Shown: positions 45,361-55,046, counted from the first letter of the stretch. The stretch: 64,000 nt of DNA from Plesiomonas sp051652165 (GCF_051652165.1 NZ_JBOFTR010000016.1:248001-312000), one strand, 5' to 3'. Numbers and translations are program-made. The notes: a model not told the origin generated them from the sequence alone.

Positions 45361-46424
45361 ACCAAATCTGGGTATTAGGTAATGGGCAACTCGGTGATAT
45401 GCTGCAACAAGCAGGAGCAGCCATGAATGTTGTTGTCACACCCTTTGGGTTTGATGATCATCCCCCTCTCTTACCTGATAATGCCATTATTTCTGCTGAA
45501 ATTGAGCAATGGCCCAATACCGCTCTAACGCGACAATTCTCGCAACATGTTGGTTTTATCAACCATGATACCTTTCCATTATTGGCTGACCGATTTACGC
45601 AAAAACAGCGGATTGATCAGCTAAAACTGGCTACCTCACCTTGGTGTGCACTCAATTGTGCAACGCAATGGCCAGATATTATTGCTCAATTAGGTGAGAA
45701 ACTGATCGTCAAGCGGCGTAAAGGAGGCTATGACGGACGCGGCCAATGGCGAGTTATGCAGGCTGATGATCAGTGCAATATTCCTGATGATATGTATGGT
45801 GAGTGTATCGTTGAGCAGATGATCCCGTTTGATAGCGAAGTGTCATTAGTGGGTGCACGTGGACGTGATGGTACGCAGGTTTTTTATCCACTCACCCACA
45901 ACTTACATGAAAATGGTATTCTACGTGCCAGTGTTGCTTTATCAACACCCAACGTCGCACTGCAACACCAAGCAGAGCAGATGCTCGGCAGCTTGATGGA
46001 GAGCCTTGAGTATGTCGGGGTTATGGCTATGGAGTGCTTTGTTGTTGGCAATCAACTGCTGATTAACGAGTTAGCACCACGAGTACACAACAGCGGCCAT
46101 TGGACACAAGCAGGTGCATCGATTAGCCAGTTTGAGTTGCATTTACGCGCATTATTAGGCTGGCCGTTACATACTCCTGTAGTACCAAGCCCTGCGGTGA
46201 TGGTTAATATTATTGGCACGCCGTTGAATGAAGAGTGGCTTTCTGTACCTTTAGCTCGGTTACATTGGTATGGAAAATCCGTACGCGAAGGCCGTAAACT
46301 TGGGCATATTAATATGACACACCCGAATGCTTTTGCGCTTAATACAGCACTGAGTCATCTATTCGTATTATTACCGGTTGAATACCGCTCTGGTATTCAT
46401 TGGGCACAGAAAATATTGAGTTAA
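45357..46424 (+). CDS. purK: N5-carboxyaminoimidazole ribonucleotide synthase
   Basis: 355 residues. ATP-grasp enzyme making N5-CAIR from AIR, ATP and bicarbonate. ILGNG-type start (WVLGNGQLGDML), KRRKGGYDGRGQW nucleotide-binding loop and the NELAPRVHNSGHWTQ motif are diagnostic. Coupled to purE by a 4-bp overlap. Confidence 0.97.
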   Translation: MNQIWVLGNGQLGDMLQQAGAAMNVVVTPFGFDDHPPLLPDNAIISAEIEQWPNTALTRQFSQHVGFINHDTFPLLADRFTQKQRIDQLKLATSPWCALNCATQWPDIIAQLGEKLIVKRRKGGYDGRGQWRVMQADDQCNIPDDMYGECIVEQMIPFDSEVSLVGARGRDGTQVFYPLTHNLHENGILRASVALSTPNVALQHQAEQMLGSLMESLEYVGVMAMECFVVGNQLLINELAPRVHNSGHWTQAGASISQFELHLRALLGWPLHTPVVPSPAVMVNIIGTPLNEEWLSVPLARLHWYGKSVREGRKLGHINMTHPNAFALNTALSHLFVLLPVEYRSGIHWAQKILS

Positions 46425-46434
46425 CCGTGTTTTG

Positions 46435-46461
46435 CGGTGAGCATGAGTATTATGCTCACCG
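46435..46461 (+). terminator. Inverted repeat after purK, possible terminator
   Basis: Perfect 10-bp stem CGGTGAGCAT/ATGCTCACCG 11 bp past the purK stop, but without a T run, so termination strength is doubtful. Confidence 0.45.
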
Positions 46462-46601
46462 TGTTCGCTGATAATGGAACACTCTTCTTTAGTTATCTTG
46501 CCAATACGTCCTCTCTCTTTTTCTTGATAACAACATAATGTATGTTAGCGTTATATTTTTATCTGTTGTTTTAAAAACAGAAAGACAATCGTAAAGTACG
46601 T

Positions 46602-46756
46602 TTAACGTAACTTACGGTTAGCTTCCCACCCTTTACCTGATTTATCTTTACGCTGATAATCGCCTTTCCCTTTTTATTTCGCACGACTTTTACTTTAAAA
46701 ACGGGGCTGGTGACTAATGCTTTTAATGCATTATTATTAATTATACCTCGATGCAT
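46602..46756 (-). pseudogene. arfA: ArfA-like ribosome-rescue factor with a one-base frameshift
   Basis: The frame from ATG 46756 reads RGIINNNALKALVTSPVF..NKKGK, the ArfA signature, then diverges. Moving to the -1 frame at the A5 run (46671-46675) restores KGKGDYQRKDKSGKGWE and ends at TAA 46602-46604 after LR, giving a normal ArfA-like C-terminus. Uninterrupted, the first frame runs instead to a stop at 46571. ArfA releases stalled ribosomes together with RF2. A hairpin (46590-46616, 9 of 11 pairs) spans the stop, followed by T-rich sequence, as in arfA genes whose mRNA is terminated or cleaved inside the ORF. Homology could extend upstream to an ATA at 46774. Frameshift could be real, programmed or a sequencing error. 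Confidence 0.7.
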
Positions 46757-47097
46757 TTCAATTTTTTGATTTATAACCTGCCTGTTGGTGCTTTATCTCA
46801 ATCATGTAATACACATAGTAACGAGTACTGCTTTTTAACATGATATACGGCTTATTTAGCATTCAATGATAACGATCATATCAATGTTATTATGCGCTGT
46901 TTTTATCAACCTTTACAGTGAGTTTGAAATATTGTCAATTATGTCTAAATAATGAATAGTGTATCACGTGAAACATATAATGCCTTTTAAAAACAGCCAG
47001 TTACCAATAATCAAACCATTTAATTGATACAGTTCAACATAAACGAGGGTTCAATAAAATGTTTAAATAACAAAAAAATCACTATTGAACCTATTTT
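46757..47097. other. Intergenic region before the autotransporter
   Basis: AT-rich; holds the arfA and autotransporter promoters. A weak Fur-like stretch around 46866-46890 (GATAACGATCATATCAATG) is noted but not claimed. Confidence 0.35.
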
Positions 47098-49782
47098 ATG
47101 ATAAAGCATACCACATTGACACTTTCGTTGATTGCACTCTCTGTTTCTCAAGCTATTGCAGCACCAATAACCTCAACCATTAATATAACCAGTGGTCAAA
47201 ATGTTAATTTATCAAATGATGTAATAACAAAAAACCAATATGGTATTGAGGTTAATGGTGAAAACAGTTCACTGATTGCAGATGGAAAATCTATCACAAC
47301 AGAAGGGGATGACTCGCTAGGTATTCGTGTCATGAATCAAGGGCATGCTGTTTTCAATAATGGGGCAATTCATACTGATGGCGTAGGTTCTTATGGTGTT
47401 AGCTCAGAGAATAGTGGTTCATCAATACGGCTTGATAACGTTAAACTCATTGTTAATGGTAATAACTCTTATGGCGCACTCGCTGCAACACAAGGAAAGT
47501 TAACTGCTCATAATCTCTCTGTTACCACAACAAACCGTAATTCTAATGGTGTCAGTGCTATTAATCCAAACTCCTCAATCACCCTAAACCACACAACAAT
47601 AAATACACAAGGGGTTGCATCACACGGTATTTATAGTGCTGAAAAAGGGGCGAGTATTAATTCAACAGATCTGATTGTCCATACACAAGGTGCATTTGCT
47701 GTTGGTATTAACCAAACTAGCCAAAGTCAGGGGGATTTTAATAACTCAGCTATTACCACGGAAGGAAAACACAGTGCAGGGATTAATATATCCTCTGGTG
47801 CAAAAACTGCTTTAAATAATATCACTATTGATACTTATGGTGATCACAGTAATGCTATACAACTCAACTCAGCTCAACTCTCTATCACTCAACATGATAT
47901 AAATAATAAAATCCAAACCCAAGGTTCAAATGCTAATGTCATTGATTTTGCTGGAAACTCAGTTGTTAATATTAAAAATAGCCATTTAATTGGTAGCGGA
48001 AATAACAATCATGTCTACTTTGCTCATCAAGGTGCGTCTATCATTAACTCATCGAATAATATTATCAGCTCAACAGGCACACTGATTCATGCTATCGGTG
48101 GGAGTAATATTATTAATATGCAAGATGATCAGGCTATGAATGTCAGTGGTGGACTCATGGATGTTCATAGTGTATCCCCAAATAATAGAACATCTGTAAT
48201 ACTAAATGCTGATCAAAAAACTCAGTTAGCAGGTGATATTCGTAGTGATAATGACAGTATCACAACACTACACTTAAATAATCAATCAACATTTTCAGGC
48301 AATATACAAAACTTAACAACAGCTAATATTATGGGAAATAGCCAGTTATTACTTGATGGAAATTCAAATATAACTGATACACACCTTGATCATAGTAATC
48401 TCGTCTTCATGCAAAACGATTCTGATTATCCTACATTACAAACTCAAGCATTATCAGGTAATGGTTCGTTATTTTTTAATACAATACTGGGTAATGATCA
48501 GTCAAAAACATCAAAAATCGTAGCAGAAAATATCAGTGGTGATTATAAAATTTATGTTCATAACCAAGGTGGCCAAGGTGCTTATACTCATGGTGATGGC
48601 ATTAATATCATTCAAGCTAATCATGAAAACACGGCCCGTTACGCACTGGCTGCACCTGTATATGCAGGTGTATATGAGTATTTATTGCATCGTCATGGTA
48701 ATAATGTCTATTTGCAAAATGAGATCCCTGCTAAATCAACAACCTCAAATACAAAACCGACGCTGCCTATAAAGCCACCGCTAACCCCACCTATTACACC
48801 ACCAGAAAGCAACTCTCATTCAGGGCAAGCACCTAGCTATCGTCCTGCAATACCAGGTTATTTACTCGCCACTTATCTTGATCAAAGTTATGGTTATCTT
48901 TCTATCGGTACGCTACACGAACGCACGGGTAATACTGTTGAGCCCCACATAATCACCTCAAATACACAGCGTATGTGGTCACGTGCTTTTACGAATAAAA
49001 CCCAAACTAATAACTATCGGTTTGATTTTACCTCTTATACTAACTTTTATCAGATTGGGTATGATTTAAAACATGATAGTGATGCTGCAGAACCTGTTTA
49101 TGCCGGTGTCACATTTGAAGTTGGTCATGCACACAATAAAACATACGATGAAAAACGTATTGACGGCCAATTTACAGGAAGAGTCAATGTCGATGCCATT
49201 GGTATTGGTATTGGCGGTTATTATACTCGCTATCTGAGTCATAACGATTATATTGATATTGTAGGTAAAGGTATTCGATATAAAAATAACTACTCAGCAA
49301 AAGCAGAAAATAGCCTTACTCAACATGCATCATCGTTATTACTCTCTGTAGAGTATGGAAAAGATTTTCCATTTTACCAACATTTTCACATTGAACCTCA
49401 AGCACAAGCTATTTACCAATTTAATCATGCAAATAGTATTAATAGTAGTGACCTTAATATACCTAAAGCGAATACACAAACAGGGCAACTACGCTTAGGC
49501 AGTGCGTTTTATTCTGACACAATTAATATTAATAAAAATATGAGCTACCGCCCTTACTTTTCAGCAAATTATATTCAAAAAATGAATAACAATGCTCAAT
49601 TAGTCACAGACAGCGATGGTTTAAAACAAAACATGGCCTCAAACTATTGGCAAGTTGGTGCAGGGCTTGATGGAAATATTGGTACACATACTCATGTTTA
49701 TACAAAAGTAAGATATCAGCAGACATTTAATGATAAAGAGTCTCAATATAGCGCCATGGTAGGGCTCTCTTTTACATGGTAA
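47098..49782 (+). CDS. Type Va autotransporter with regular beta-helix repeat passenger
   Basis: 894 residues. Signal peptide at 1-21 (ends AIAA); the passenger carries a strikingly even repeat (S-x-G tripeptides at residues 73, 98, 124, 149, 175, 201, 226, 251, spacing 25-26), each with preceding T.G; it predicts a right-handed beta-helix. A proline-rich linker near 565-585 (PTLPIKPPLTPP) precedes a barrel domain of about 260 residues ending in FTW, the aromatic terminus used by the BAM machinery. Probable surface adhesin or aggregation factor, with no protease or passenger-processing motif visible. AT-rich relative to neighbours, suggesting horizontal origin or phase of relaxed selection. 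Confidence 0.88.
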   Translation: MIKHTTLTLSLIALSVSQAIAAPITSTINITSGQNVNLSNDVITKNQYGIEVNGENSSLIADGKSITTEGDDSLGIRVMNQGHAVFNNGAIHTDGVGSYGVSSENSGSSIRLDNVKLIVNGNNSYGALAATQGKLTAHNLSVTTTNRNSNGVSAINPNSSITLNHTTINTQGVASHGIYSAEKGASINSTDLIVHTQGAFAVGINQTSQSQGDFNNSAITTEGKHSAGINISSGAKTALNNITIDTYGDHSNAIQLNSAQLSITQHDINNKIQTQGSNANVIDFAGNSVVNIKNSHLIGSGNNNHVYFAHQGASIINSSNNIISSTGTLIHAIGGSNIINMQDDQAMNVSGGLMDVHSVSPNNRTSVILNADQKTQLAGDIRSDNDSITTLHLNNQSTFSGNIQNLTTANIMGNSQLLLDGNSNITDTHLDHSNLVFMQNDSDYPTLQTQALSGNGSLFFNTILGNDQSKTSKIVAENISGDYKIYVHNQGGQGAYTHGDGINIIQANHENTARYALAAPVYAGVYEYLLHRHGNNVYLQNEIPAKSTTSNTKPTLPIKPPLTPPITPPESNSHSGQAPSYRPAIPGYLLATYLDQSYGYLSIGTLHERTGNTVEPHIITSNTQRMWSRAFTNKTQTNNYRFDFTSYTNFYQIGYDLKHDSDAAEPVYAGVTFEVGHAHNKTYDEKRIDGQFTGRVNVDAIGIGIGGYYTRYLSHNDYIDIVGKGIRYKNNYSAKAENSLTQHASSLLLSVEYGKDFPFYQHFHIEPQAQAIYQFNHANSINSSDLNIPKANTQTGQLRLGSAFYSDTININKNMSYRPYFSANYIQKMNNNAQLVTDSDGLKQNMASNYWQVGAGLDGNIGTHTHVYTKVRYQQTFNDKESQYSAMVGLSFTW

Positions 49783-49993
49783 CAATCTGATTTAATATGC
49801 AACATATTAGCATACTTATAACAGAAGGCACAAAAATAAGCCTAGTATTACAATAAAGTTAATTGCTGTTTTTCATGTGTTTATGACAATTTTCGCGTTG
49901 TATCACCTCAGGTTATTAAGTTGGGAAATACCATATTTCATCACGTTATTCCGCAATAAAAAAACATGATTTGAAATATTTAGAAAGAAATAC

Positions 49994-50365
49994 TTGGCTA
50001 TCTGCATACTCTTTGGGTTAATATTCATCACTGGTAATGCTGAAGATAGCCAAAGGTATTTTGTGAAAAAGTATTGGATTCCTACAGTATCTAGCGTCAC
50101 GGCCTTTTTATTAGTGGTGTTGATGCTTGGCCTGATGAAACAATCAGGTAGTGAATCTTTAGTGATCGATGCCTGGGATAGTGTTAAATGGATGACTTTT
50201 GCGTTGATTTTTAATTTTCAACTTCCCTTTTGGGTTGCAAGAATCAGTGTGTTGTTCATGGTCTTTATTCCACCTGTTTTAATCTTTTTGATCAGTAAAG
50301 ATCTCTTATCTCGATTGTTTAAATATACAGAAAATGAATACAGAGCGTTAAACGCTAAGAAGTAG
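49994..50365 (+). CDS. Small integral membrane protein of unknown function, possibly 5'-truncated by a nonsense codon
   Basis: 123 residues from a TTG start; about three hydrophobic segments (FGLIFITG, VTAFLLVVLMLGL, ISVLFMVFIPPVLIFLI). No family recognised. Upstream in the same frame an ATG at 49883 opens 28 codons that end at a TGA (49967-49969), after which the frame continues through residues FEIFRKKYLAICILF to the end. With Trp in place of the stop the protein would be 160 residues. Whether the gene starts at TTG 49994 or is a nonsense-mutated longer gene cannot be decided here. Confidence 0.45.
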   Translation: MAICILFGLIFITGNAEDSQRYFVKKYWIPTVSSVTAFLLVVLMLGLMKQSGSESLVIDAWDSVKWMTFALIFNFQLPFWVARISVLFMVFIPPVLIFLISKDLLSRLFKYTENEYRALNAKK

Positions 50366-50414
50366 TTATTAAATCAGACTTATTGTTACTTTACTCTTTA
50401 CACCAATTGCTATA

Positions 50415-50451
50415 AAAAAGAGGCATAACAACGGGTTACGCCCCTTTTTTT
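50415..50451. terminator. Bidirectional terminator before ghxP 3' end
   Basis: GAGGCATAAC/GTTACGCCCC stem (two mismatches) with A and T runs on either side, between convergent genes. Confidence 0.65.
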
Positions 50452-50587
50452 ATCTCAATATTACAATAATTCAAAACACAATGACTTTATTATTAGATAA
50501 AGTGTACTGATAATATTACGATTTCATTCACTTATATTACATTGTGTTCTTTATTTAGTTATTTTTAGCTATACCATCATCTTTAAA

Positions 50588-51961
50588 TCAAATAGCCCAG
50601 CCACCTGCATAAAAAGCAACTAATGCAATAGCAATAATGATAGTTCCAATATTGAGTTTTTTAAACTCCCCAGCAACAATACGGCCAACAACCAGTGCAG
50701 AGAAGCCTAACATAATGCCGGTAACAATATTGCAAGTCAGTACAATAAAGACTGCACATAGTAAGCCAGATAATGCATCTACGTAATCACCAAAATCAAG
50801 TTTGGCGACATTACTTAGCATCAGCAAACCAACATACATTAAGGCAGGTGCTGTTGCATAGGCGGGTACAAGGTAACTTAGTGGTGATAAAAACACCATC
50901 AGCAAAAAAAGTACGCCAACCACAGTTGCCGTTAAGCCTGTTTTCCCCCCCGCTGCTGTACCTGCAGCAGACTCAATATATACCGCAGCCGGAGATGCCC
51001 CTACAAAACTAGAGAAGATACTGCTGACGGAATCTGCCGTTAATGCTTTCCCACCACTGATAATGTGCCCCTCTTTATCCAGCAAATTAGCTTGCCCTGC
51101 TAACGCGCGAATTGTACCGGTAGCATCAAACACAGCCGTCATCACCAGAGCCAGTACTGTTGGCAAGATCAGTGGTGAAAGTGCGCCCATAATATCCATC
51201 TGACCAAACAAGAAACCGCTATCAGATGATAAATTTGGCATCGCAAAAAAGCCGTTAAATTTCACATTCGGATCAAACGCCAGCCCCAGTGCAGAAATAG
51301 CAATAATCACCATTAAAATACCACCCGGTACTTTACGGCGCTCAAGACCAAAGATAGCCGCTAACCCCAGTAAAGACATAATGACAGGAAAAGAGGTAAA
51401 TATACCAAATTGTACAGGCAAACCTGCTTGTGTATTTTTGACAACTAATTTGACGCTATCTGCAGCAATCAGCAGTAAAAACAAACCAATACCAATACCT
51501 GTTCCGTGCGCAATACCGGTGGGTAAATTACGTAAAATCCACTGCCGGATACCGGTTACACTGATGAGCGTAAATAAAATCCCCATCCAAAAAATAGCGC
51601 CTAATGCAATAGGAATACTGATATTTTGGCCAAGCACTAAGCTAAATGCTGTAAATGCCGTGAGTGAAATAGCACAACCAATAGCCATTGGAAGGCGTGC
51701 CCATAATCCCATTAAAATCGAACCAAATGCAGCAACTAAACAGGTGGCCATAAATACCGCCCCCTGATGAAAACCTGCTGCGCCAAGCATATTTGGGACA
51801 ACAATGATGGAGTACACCATCGCCAGAAAGGTTGTTAAACCGGCAATTAACTCTTGCCGAACAGAGCTACCACGCTCACTAATAAAAAAATAACGGTCAA
51901 GATAAGAGGTTGAATCTGTATTTACACGGGTTTTGTGCGGTGACGGAGCATTCGTCGACAT
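50588..51961 (-). CDS. ghxP: Guanine/hypoxanthine permease GhxP
   Basis: 457 residues. NCS2 AzgA-type purine/H+ symporter with near-identical stretches to E. coli GhxP, including SVRQELIAGLTTFLAMVYSI, ILRNLPTGIAHGTGIGIGLF, VMTAVFDATGTIRALAGQAN and AAVYIESAAGTAAGGKTGLT. Imports guanine and hypoxanthine. The ATG at 51961 with AAGGAA upstream replaces an apparent 48-residue longer reading. A PurR-like box lies upstream, consistent with co-regulation with purEK and purF. Confidence 0.93.
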   Translation of the reverse strand: MSTNAPSPHKTRVNTDSTSYLDRYFFISERGSSVRQELIAGLTTFLAMVYSIIVVPNMLGAAGFHQGAVFMATCLVAAFGSILMGLWARLPMAIGCAISLTAFTAFSLVLGQNISIPIALGAIFWMGILFTLISVTGIRQWILRNLPTGIAHGTGIGIGLFLLLIAADSVKLVVKNTQAGLPVQFGIFTSFPVIMSLLGLAAIFGLERRKVPGGILMVIIAISALGLAFDPNVKFNGFFAMPNLSSDSGFLFGQMDIMGALSPLILPTVLALVMTAVFDATGTIRALAGQANLLDKEGHIISGGKALTADSVSSIFSSFVGASPAAVYIESAAGTAAGGKTGLTATVVGVLFLLMVFLSPLSYLVPAYATAPALMYVGLLMLSNVAKLDFGDYVDALSGLLCAVFIVLTCNIVTGIMLGFSALVVGRIVAGEFKKLNIGTIIIAIALVAFYAGGWAI

Positions 51962-52099
51962 AAACCGATTCCTTAAATAGACATGCACGCAAAGAAAGAA
52001 ACTGTGTTGTGGTGTAGCAAATGATGCTAAGTACAGGCTGTTTACTCTCAGGTATTTACAGCGAGCACTTATAGTAAAAATTCCATGCTTAAAAGCGAG

Positions 52100-52115
52100 T
52101 AGCAAACGGTTGCTA
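52100..52115 (-). promoter_or_regulatory. PurR-like box upstream of ghxP
   Basis: TAGCAAACGGTTGCTA keeps the GCAANCGNTTNC core of the PurR operator, with mismatches only at the ends; it is a nearly perfect palindrome 139 bp before the ghxP start. Confidence 0.6.
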
Positions 52116-52154
52116 TTATAGGGGTGATATCATTTTCAATCAAAATACACTTTC

Positions 52155-52733
52155 TTACTCTGGTGTATTCCAACGCGTAAACAGATCTGTAGGTAAGCGA
52201 ATCTCAAATTGATCTAAGACACGATTAACGGTTTGATCGATCAAATCTTGTATTGTTTGTGGTTGATGATAAAACGCAGGAACCGGTGGCATTATGATAG
52301 CGCCCAGTTCTGCTGCTTGCGTCATCATGCGTAAATGGCCAAGGTGTAGAGGTGTTTCTCTAACTGCTAATAATAAGCGTCGACGCTCTTTTAGTACGAC
52401 ATCGGCTGCCCGAACTAAGAGGTCATCAGCATAACTGTGTACAATACCTGATAGCGTTTTAATCGAGCAGGGTAATATCACCATACCACAAGTACGAAAT
52501 GATCCAGATGAAACCGATGCTGCAATGTTACGTACATCATGGTACACATCGGCAAGTTCTGTTACCTGACGCAAGCTATAATGCGTTTCAAGATCAAGTG
52601 TTCTGCGGGCAGCCTGACTGATAATCAAATGGGTTTCAATTTCCGGTAACTGTTGCAGCATCTCAAGCAGACGAATGCCATAAATTGCTCCGCTTGCTCC
52701 TGATATTCCAACAATTAAACGTGTTCGTTCCAT
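52155..52733 (-). CDS. ubiX: Flavin prenyltransferase UbiX
   Basis: 192 residues. Makes prenylated FMN for the UbiD decarboxylase of ubiquinone synthesis. Flavin-binding start RLIVGISGASGAIYGIRLLE, ASGSF-like SSGSFRTCGMVILPCSIKTLSGI, and RETPLHLGHLRMM are diagnostic. Overlaps the upstream gene by 19 bp. Gene order purF-ubiX resembles E. coli. Confidence 0.96.
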   Translation of the reverse strand: MERTRLIVGISGASGAIYGIRLLEMLQQLPEIETHLIISQAARRTLDLETHYSLRQVTELADVYHDVRNIAASVSSGSFRTCGMVILPCSIKTLSGIVHSYADDLLVRAADVVLKERRRLLLAVRETPLHLGHLRMMTQAAELGAIIMPPVPAFYHQPQTIQDLIDQTVNRVLDQFEIRLPTDLFTRWNTPE

Positions 52734-53284
52734 GCTTGTTGATACTCCGGTGAATTAACATTAATTGCTACACGTTGACCTAAACCGGCCTGATTATCCA
52801 GCCAAAAAAGCTGCTCAATATCCAGCATGAACCAACTGACTTTAGCCATTGATTGCAAGAGTTTTTCATTCTGCAAAATAAAGTTAAAACGCTTTAGATA
52901 TTGTGTTTCCGCTGATTTACGTTCTGCATGTTCAAGCAGCCTAACACGCCCGACTCCCTGTAAACCTTGGATCTTATTCCACTGGCAACTATCGGTATAA
53001 ATACTCAATGCTACCGTTGGATTGTGTAATACTGCCTGCGCATGCCGGCTCTCTAAACGTGAAAGAAAAATCAATTGAGCCCCTGAACTGGCCGCATAAT
53101 ACACAGGAGCACTCCAGATCCCCTGCTGATCGTGCACTGATAAAGCCAATACCTGATGTGCCGAAAGATAGTTAATAACCGCAAATTCAATCGCAGTATT
53201 CTTTACAGCACATTGAGTATCAGAGACGATTTCGAGTGGCGGCAACGGCATTGGTGATAAGTGAGACGCGGGCATACAACACAT
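52715..53284 (-). CDS. YhbP-like (UPF0306) pyridoxamine-phosphate-oxidase-fold protein
   Basis: 189 residues. Flavin-binding split-barrel fold; SVHDQQGIWSAPVYYA and SRLESRHAQAVLHNPTVA resemble the UPF0306/YhbP family. Function unknown; likely flavin or F420-like cofactor binding. The start is ambiguous among 53284, 53275 and 53251, since none has a strong ribosome-binding site. Translationally coupled to ubiX by overlap. Confidence 0.72.
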   Translation of the reverse strand: MCCMPASHLSPMPLPPLEIVSDTQCAVKNTAIEFAVINYLSAHQVLALSVHDQQGIWSAPVYYAASSGAQLIFLSRLESRHAQAVLHNPTVALSIYTDSCQWNKIQGLQGVGRVRLLEHAERKSAETQYLKRFNFILQNEKLLQSMAKVSWFMLDIEQLFWLDNQAGLGQRVAINVNSPEYQQAWNEHV

Positions 53285-53393
53285 ACTTTTTCTAAGAAAA
53301 GAGCCTGTTTATACCACAACCGATTCCCTGACTTCTAGCACACAGACACTTCCAATCTATCGCAGCAATAATCATCCGGTATCAATCACCGCC

Positions 53394-53455
53394 ATAAAAA
53401 AACCTGCCATCGTAACCACACAACGTTACCGTTGCAGCACTTAATGGCAGGTTTT
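53394..53455 (-). terminator. Terminator of purF
   Basis: AACCTGCCAT/ATGGCAGGTT outer stem with an inner GTAAC/GTTAC pair, then seven T residues on the minus strand; about 75 bp after the purF stop. Confidence 0.8.
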
Positions 53456-53531
53456 ACTTGTAAATCAGCTCTAAAATCGTCTTTAAGATCCCCTTTAAAG
53501 CATTTTTTTAACGATTAGGAATACACCTATA

Positions 53532-55046
53532 TTAGCGTTCGTTATGCAGATCTAAACTTGATGTGTTCATGTGTAATTGTGCTTTTGCATCATCATTACG
53601 CAAAGAGTCAAGGTACTCTAAATAGCCCTGATTAACATCTTGGGTGATATACACCCCGTTAAATACCGAAGTTTCAAACTCTTTGATCTCAGGATTCTCT
53701 TCTTGTACCGCAGCCACAAGATCGGTTAAATCTTGAAAAATCAGTGCGTCAGCACCAATCATACGAGCAATTTCAGGCACTTCTCGCCCATATGCAATTA
53801 ATTCATGTGGGCTTGGCATATCAATACCATACACATTTGGGAAGCGAATTTCAGGTGCTGCAGAGGCAAAATACACACGCTTTGCACCTGCTTCACGCGC
53901 CATTTCGACAATCTGTTCCGATGTTGTACCACGTACAATCGAGTCATCTACAAGCAGTACATTTTTACCACGAAATTCCGACTTAATTGCATTGAGCTTA
54001 CGGCGTACTGACTGACGACGCATTTGTTGCTCAGGCATAATAAACGTCCGGCCAACGTAACGATTTTTCACGTACCCTTGACGATAAGGTTTATCTAAAA
54101 TACGCGCAATTTCAAGTGCGATATCGCATGAGGTTTCAGGGATTGGGATGACTACATCAATATCTAAATCGTGCCACTCACGGGCAATTTTTTCACCTAA
54201 ACGTTGCCCCATGTGTACACGTGCGCTGTAGACCGAAACTTTATCAATGAACGAGTCTGGACGAGCAAAATAGACAAACTCAAAAATACACGGACAGGTA
54301 CGCGGATTTTCAGCACACTGCTGAGTATAAAGCTCACCATCGAAGGTAATGTAAATAGCCTCGCCTGGTGCAACATCACGGACAAATTCAAAATCAACTG
54401 CATCAAGTGCCACCGTTTCTGATGCCACCATATACTCAAGCCGACCATCATCAAGCAACCGTTTGCCTAGCACGAGAGGACGAATACCATTCGGATCGCG
54501 AAATGCGAGCATACCGTTACCGATAATCATCGCAACACAGGCATATGCCCCACGAACCCATTTATGCAGTGCACTGACTGCAGAAAAAACATCATCTTGT
54601 GTTAACGGATAGTGATCAAAGCGATTTAATTCACTGGCTAAGATATTAAGCACCACCTCTGAATCAGAGGTGGTGTTAACGTGACGACGGGCAACTTGAA
54701 AGAGTTTACTTTTTAACTCAACGGCATTCGTGAGATTACCGTTGTGTGCCAAAGTGATACCAAAAGGTGAGTTAACATAGAAAGGTTGCGCTTCTGAAGC
54801 ACTAGAGCTGCCAGCAGTAGGATAGCGCACATGCCCTATCCCTACATTGCCTTGCAGCCTTAGCATATGCCGTGCCTCAAATACATCCTTGACCAATCCA
54901 TTTGCTTTTCGCAACCTAAATGCATGCTGGCTATCAATGGTAACAATACCAGCTGCATCTTGACCACGATGCTGTAACAGTGTTAACGCATCATAAATGG
55001 ATTGATTGACCGGGGTGAAACCGACCATACCGACAATACCGCACAT
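53532..55046 (-). CDS. purF: Amidophosphoribosyltransferase
   Basis: 504 residues (E. coli 505). First committed step of purine synthesis. N-terminal glutaminase with nucleophile Cys2 (MCGIVGMVG) and GHVRYPTAG; C-terminal PRTase with the PRPP loop NVLLVDDSIVRGTTS. Follows cvpA (35 bp gap), one PurR-controlled operon as in E. coli. Confidence 0.97.
   Translation of the reverse strand: MCGIVGMVGFTPVNQSIYDALTLLQHRGQDAAGIVTIDSQHAFRLRKANGLVKDVFEARHMLRLQGNVGIGHVRYPTAGSSSASEAQPFYVNSPFGITLAHNGNLTNAVELKSKLFQVARRHVNTTSDSEVVLNILASELNRFDHYPLTQDDVFSAVSALHKWVRGAYACVAMIIGNGMLAFRDPNGIRPLVLGKRLLDDGRLEYMVASETVALDAVDFEFVRDVAPGEAIYITFDGELYTQQCAENPRTCPCIFEFVYFARPDSFIDKVSVYSARVHMGQRLGEKIAREWHDLDIDVVIPIPETSCDIALEIARILDKPYRQGYVKNRYVGRTFIMPEQQMRRQSVRRKLNAIKSEFRGKNVLLVDDSIVRGTTSEQIVEMAREAGAKRVYFASAAPEIRFPNVYGIDMPSPHELIAYGREVPEIARMIGADALIFQDLTDLVAAVQEENPEIKEFETSVFNGVYITQDVNQGYLEYLDSLRNDDAKAQLHMNTSSLDLHNER

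Noticed and set aside
46866..46890. Fur box upstream of the autotransporter
   Set aside because: Only a loose resemblance to the GATAAT hexamer array, far from the feoA site in quality.
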